A stretch of DNA of 58,584 nucleotides, taken from contig MHDU01000022.1 in assembly GCA_001803635.1 (NCBI GenBank), positions 1 through 58,584 on the forward strand. Direction: 5' to 3'. Position numbers and translations under genes: made by a program. Below the pieces are notes generated by a model that did not search any database, was not told the DNA's origin, and saw only the letters and a program-made list of their open reading frames with translations. The stretch comes from Nitrospirae bacterium GWB2_47_37 (lineage in GTDB: Bacteria > Nitrospirota > Thermodesulfovibrionia > Thermodesulfovibrionales > Dissulfurispiraceae). This document shows positions 56,726-58,584 of the stretch, in pieces (positions within the stretch are counted from its first letter, which is position 1; each line of letters begins with the position of its first letter).

Positions 56726-58423
56726 TTACAGCCTTCCGGAACGGATGATGGATATGACGAGCCAGATGCCGAACAGAAACGCGAACCCGAAGGCGGTGAG
56801 GCCGAAGAGAGACATGCCGAATATCGTCGGGCCCGCGCCTGTCGCGTGCATTATCGCGGAGCTTACGAGCATGGCGCTGATGATCATGGCAAACGATATC
56901 CTGTTGCTCGATTTGTCCATGTCCTTTATGAACTCCGGCAGATTTACATGATACATTTTTATCTGTATATCGTCCTTCAATATCTTTTTGACAATCTGCT
57001 TCATCTGCCTCGGAAAGAGGAACGCGAAATCGCCTATATCGATCAAGTTTTTCTTTGCCTTATCATAAAGCCTTGAAGGGCTGTATTTCCTCCGCACGAG
57101 CCTGGAGGCATATGGTTCTGAAGCCGCGATGAAATCGAACTCGGGGTCGAGCTGCCTGCCTAAATTTTCGAGTATGAGCATGGCCTTGTTTATGAGCAGC
57201 AGGTCCGACGGTATCTTCAGATTATGCTTTATCGCCAGATGCGTAACGGTATTGAGATACTGGGCGAAATTTATTTCCTGTAACGTAAGCCCGTAAAGAG
57301 GCTCAAGGAGATCGGACAGATCCGCCTTAAAATCCTTTCTGAATGCGTCGATATCTATTTCTTCCGGGACTATGCCGAGTTCGATATACTGATCTATGAG
57401 GGCATCGAAATCCCTGTTGATAAGCGCTAAAAAGGTGTTTGCCATTGTCTCTTTAAGTTCATCGGAGACCCTCCCTACAATACCGAAATCCAAAAAAGCT
57501 ATCATGCCGGCGGGCATTACGAAAATATTTCCCGGATGCGGGTCGGCGTGGAAGAAGCCGTCCTCGAGTATCTGTTTGAAATACGCGTCGATCCCTATCT
57601 TGGCGATCTTCTTTTTGTCTATATTCATATCGTCTATTGCCGTTAAATCGTCGATTCGCACACCCTCTATCATTTCCATGACAAGCACGCGTTCCGTAAC
57701 GAATTCCGGATAAACTCTCGGAATATGGACATCCTCGCTCCCTGCGAAATTCTTCCTGAACCTGCCGCAGTTCCTCGACTCCTCTACAAAATCCATCTCT
57801 TTTCTGACCGTTTTAGAGAATTCTTCCACTATCCCTGACGGGTTGAAAAACCTGCTTTCAGGCACGTGTTTATCGAAAAGTCTGGCGATGGTTGTAAGGA
57901 TATTGATATCGGTTTCTATCTGCTCCCTTATATCCGGCCTCTGCACCTTGACCACGACGCTCGAGCCGTCGAGGAGTTTTGCGCTGTGCACCTGCGCTAT
58001 GGAGGCGGCTGCGATAGGTATCTCGCAAAAAGAATCGAATATCTTATCCACCGGAAGCCCTATGTCTTCTTCTATGATCCTTTTGGCCTCATGCGGTGGG
58101 AAAGGGGGAACTTCGTCCTGAAGTTTTTTTAATTCATCGGCAATCGGGACCGTAATTAAATCCGGACGCGAAGACAAAACCTGAGCTAACTTTATAAATG
58201 TAGGTCCGAGTTCTTCAAAGGCCATCCTGAGCCTTTCCGGAACAGTAGGACCCTTAAGCGCAGGCCATACCCCGAAAGCCTTTAACCGCTTTTTAAAAGG
58301 TATGTACCTGCCGAGGTGTATCTGGTCGACGATCTGCCCGAATCCGTATTTGAGAAATACATGAATTATCTGCTGCAGTCTCCTGGCAGACTTATATGTC
58401 CGGGTAAGTCTTGAAATATCCAC
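56726..58423 (-). CDS. ubiB: UbiB/ABC1/ADCK-family atypical kinase
   Basis: The 565-residue protein starts at GTG 58423. It has the KxGQ-type region as FIKLAQVLSSRPDL (78-81 read KLAQ, with Ala for Gly), the Ala-rich loop IAAASIAQVHSAKL, the ATP lysine in VVVKVQRPDI, HADPHPGNIFV and FLDFGIVGRV, and two C-terminal membrane helices. UbiB proteins support quinone synthesis or lipid handling through ATPase activity. Its neighbour is a phasin-like gene upstream, a common pairing; downstream lies the oxidase cluster. Confidence 0.93.
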   Translation of the reverse strand: MDISRLTRTYKSARRLQQIIHVFLKYGFGQIVDQIHLGRYIPFKKRLKAFGVWPALKGPTVPERLRMAFEELGPTFIKLAQVLSSRPDLITVPIADELKKLQDEVPPFPPHEAKRIIEEDIGLPVDKIFDSFCEIPIAAASIAQVHSAKLLDGSSVVVKVQRPDIREQIETDINILTTIARLFDKHVPESRFFNPSGIVEEFSKTVRKEMDFVEESRNCGRFRKNFAGSEDVHIPRVYPEFVTERVLVMEMIEGVRIDDLTAIDDMNIDKKKIAKIGIDAYFKQILEDGFFHADPHPGNIFVMPAGMIAFLDFGIVGRVSDELKETMANTFLALINRDFDALIDQYIELGIVPEEIDIDAFRKDFKADLSDLLEPLYGLTLQEINFAQYLNTVTHLAIKHNLKIPSDLLLINKAMLILENLGRQLDPEFDFIAASEPYASRLVRRKYSPSRLYDKAKKNLIDIGDFAFLFPRQMKQIVKKILKDDIQIKMYHVNLPEFIKDMDKSSNRISFAMIISAMLVSSAIMHATGAGPTIFGMSLFGLTAFGFAFLFGIWLVISIIRSGRL

Positions 58424-58444
58424 GAGTCTCCGGCCGGCTTACCC

Positions 58445-58584
58445 TTATGGCGTCCCTTCCAGTTTCTTTATCCTCTCGGAAAGTTCTTCTATTTTTTTAT
58501 TAAGCTGCGACACATCCTCTTTCGTAGGTAAGCTTATCTTTTCTATCGTCTTAGTGACGAGATCGGAGATACTCTTGCTGAGTT
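58445..58584 (-). CDS. Phasin-like protein, C-terminal part
   Basis: The frame is open to the window edge, and only the last 46 residues are visible: a helix LSKSISDLVTKTIEKISL, the short linker PTKEDV and a coiled coil SQLNKKIEELSERIKKLEG. The PTKEDVxxLNxKI(E)xL ending is typical of phasin-family and polyhydroxyalkanoate-granule-associated proteins encoded next to UbiB. It ends 21 bases before the UbiB start. Confidence 0.7.
   Translation of the reverse strand, partial: LSKSISDLVTKTIEKISLPTKEDVSQLNKKIEELSERIKKLEGTP

Noticed and set aside
56726-58423. KLAQ in place of KxGQ in UbiB as a sign of inactivation
   Set aside because: Ala at this position is common in bacterial AarF-type proteins and all other motifs are intact.

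Overview
The window reads as chromosome of a Gram-negative, anaerobic or microaerophilic bacterium of moderate GC. The mix of genes (four-subunit pyruvate:ferredoxin oxidoreductase, LsrF-type aldolase, cbb3 oxidase with a reduced cytochrome c set, a bd-like oxidase with a fused cytochrome c, split cytochrome b with a Rieske protein, AddAB-like nuclease) best fits Nitrospirota of the Thermodesulfovibrio type or a neighbouring deep lineage. This is inference from gene content; no rRNA is present to settle it. Coding density is high, and no stretch over 300 bases lacks a gene.

Layout. 1-5.1 kb: end of a histone-deacetylase-family gene, a membrane-protein gene broken by an in-frame stop, a MazEF pair, then an LsrF-like aldolase, a zinc dehydrogenase and a Mur ligase in tight succession. 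5.2-10 kb (minus): UMF1 transporter, ParE/Phd pair, and a PAS sensor overlapping a PstS-like binding protein. 10-13 kb (minus): porCDAB. 13.2-14.7 kb (minus): ihfA, merR-like gene, tRNA-Pro and a Crp-family regulator; merR runs into the tRNA. 14.9 kb (plus): dksA-like. 15.3-23.9 kb (minus): one eight-gene operon (N-acyl-D-amino-acid deacylase, C26 hydrolase, AI-2E-type permease, baeRF-like protein, peptide-binding lipoprotein, ATP-cone nuclease, DppB, DppC). DppB appears to start with ATT. 24-26.7 kb (plus): yceD-rpmF-plsX-fabH. 26.7-35.8 kb (minus): TVP38, slipin, AddA-like and AddB-like genes separated by VapBC and a patatin lipoprotein. 35.9-39.4 kb (plus): hpt, queD, pmbA-like, acyl-CoA dehydrogenase. 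39.4-41.1 kb: island with HigBA, a 63-residue membrane protein and BrnTA, ending in a second diverged copy of the last codons of the acyl-CoA dehydrogenase gene and a terminator.

41.1-56.7 kb (minus) is a respiratory supercluster. In transcription order it holds Rrf2, ccoN, a ccoO-cytochrome c fusion, a free CcoP N-terminal membrane segment, ccoG, fixH, Rieske, cytochrome b6-like, subunit IV-like, an EB_dh-type haem protein, a small CcoQ/CcoS-like protein, YeiH, a YtkA-like protein, a SafE-like protein, ccoI, ccoS, a second Rrf2, and a two-gene bd-like oxidase with a fused cytochrome c. Together they could carry electrons from quinol through a Rieske/b complex and cytochromes c to two oxidases, under two Fe-S-type Rrf2 repressors. 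The window ends with UbiB and the C-terminus of a phasin-like protein.

Two themes recur. Five toxin-antitoxin pairs lie in 41 kb. Short palindromic or tandem repeats occur between genes and also inside open reading frames (dehydrogenase, DppC, D-aminoacylase, AddA), where they are read as extra amino acids. Several promoters (higB, brnT and both rrf2 genes) place the -10 box so near the start codon that leaderless transcripts are likely.
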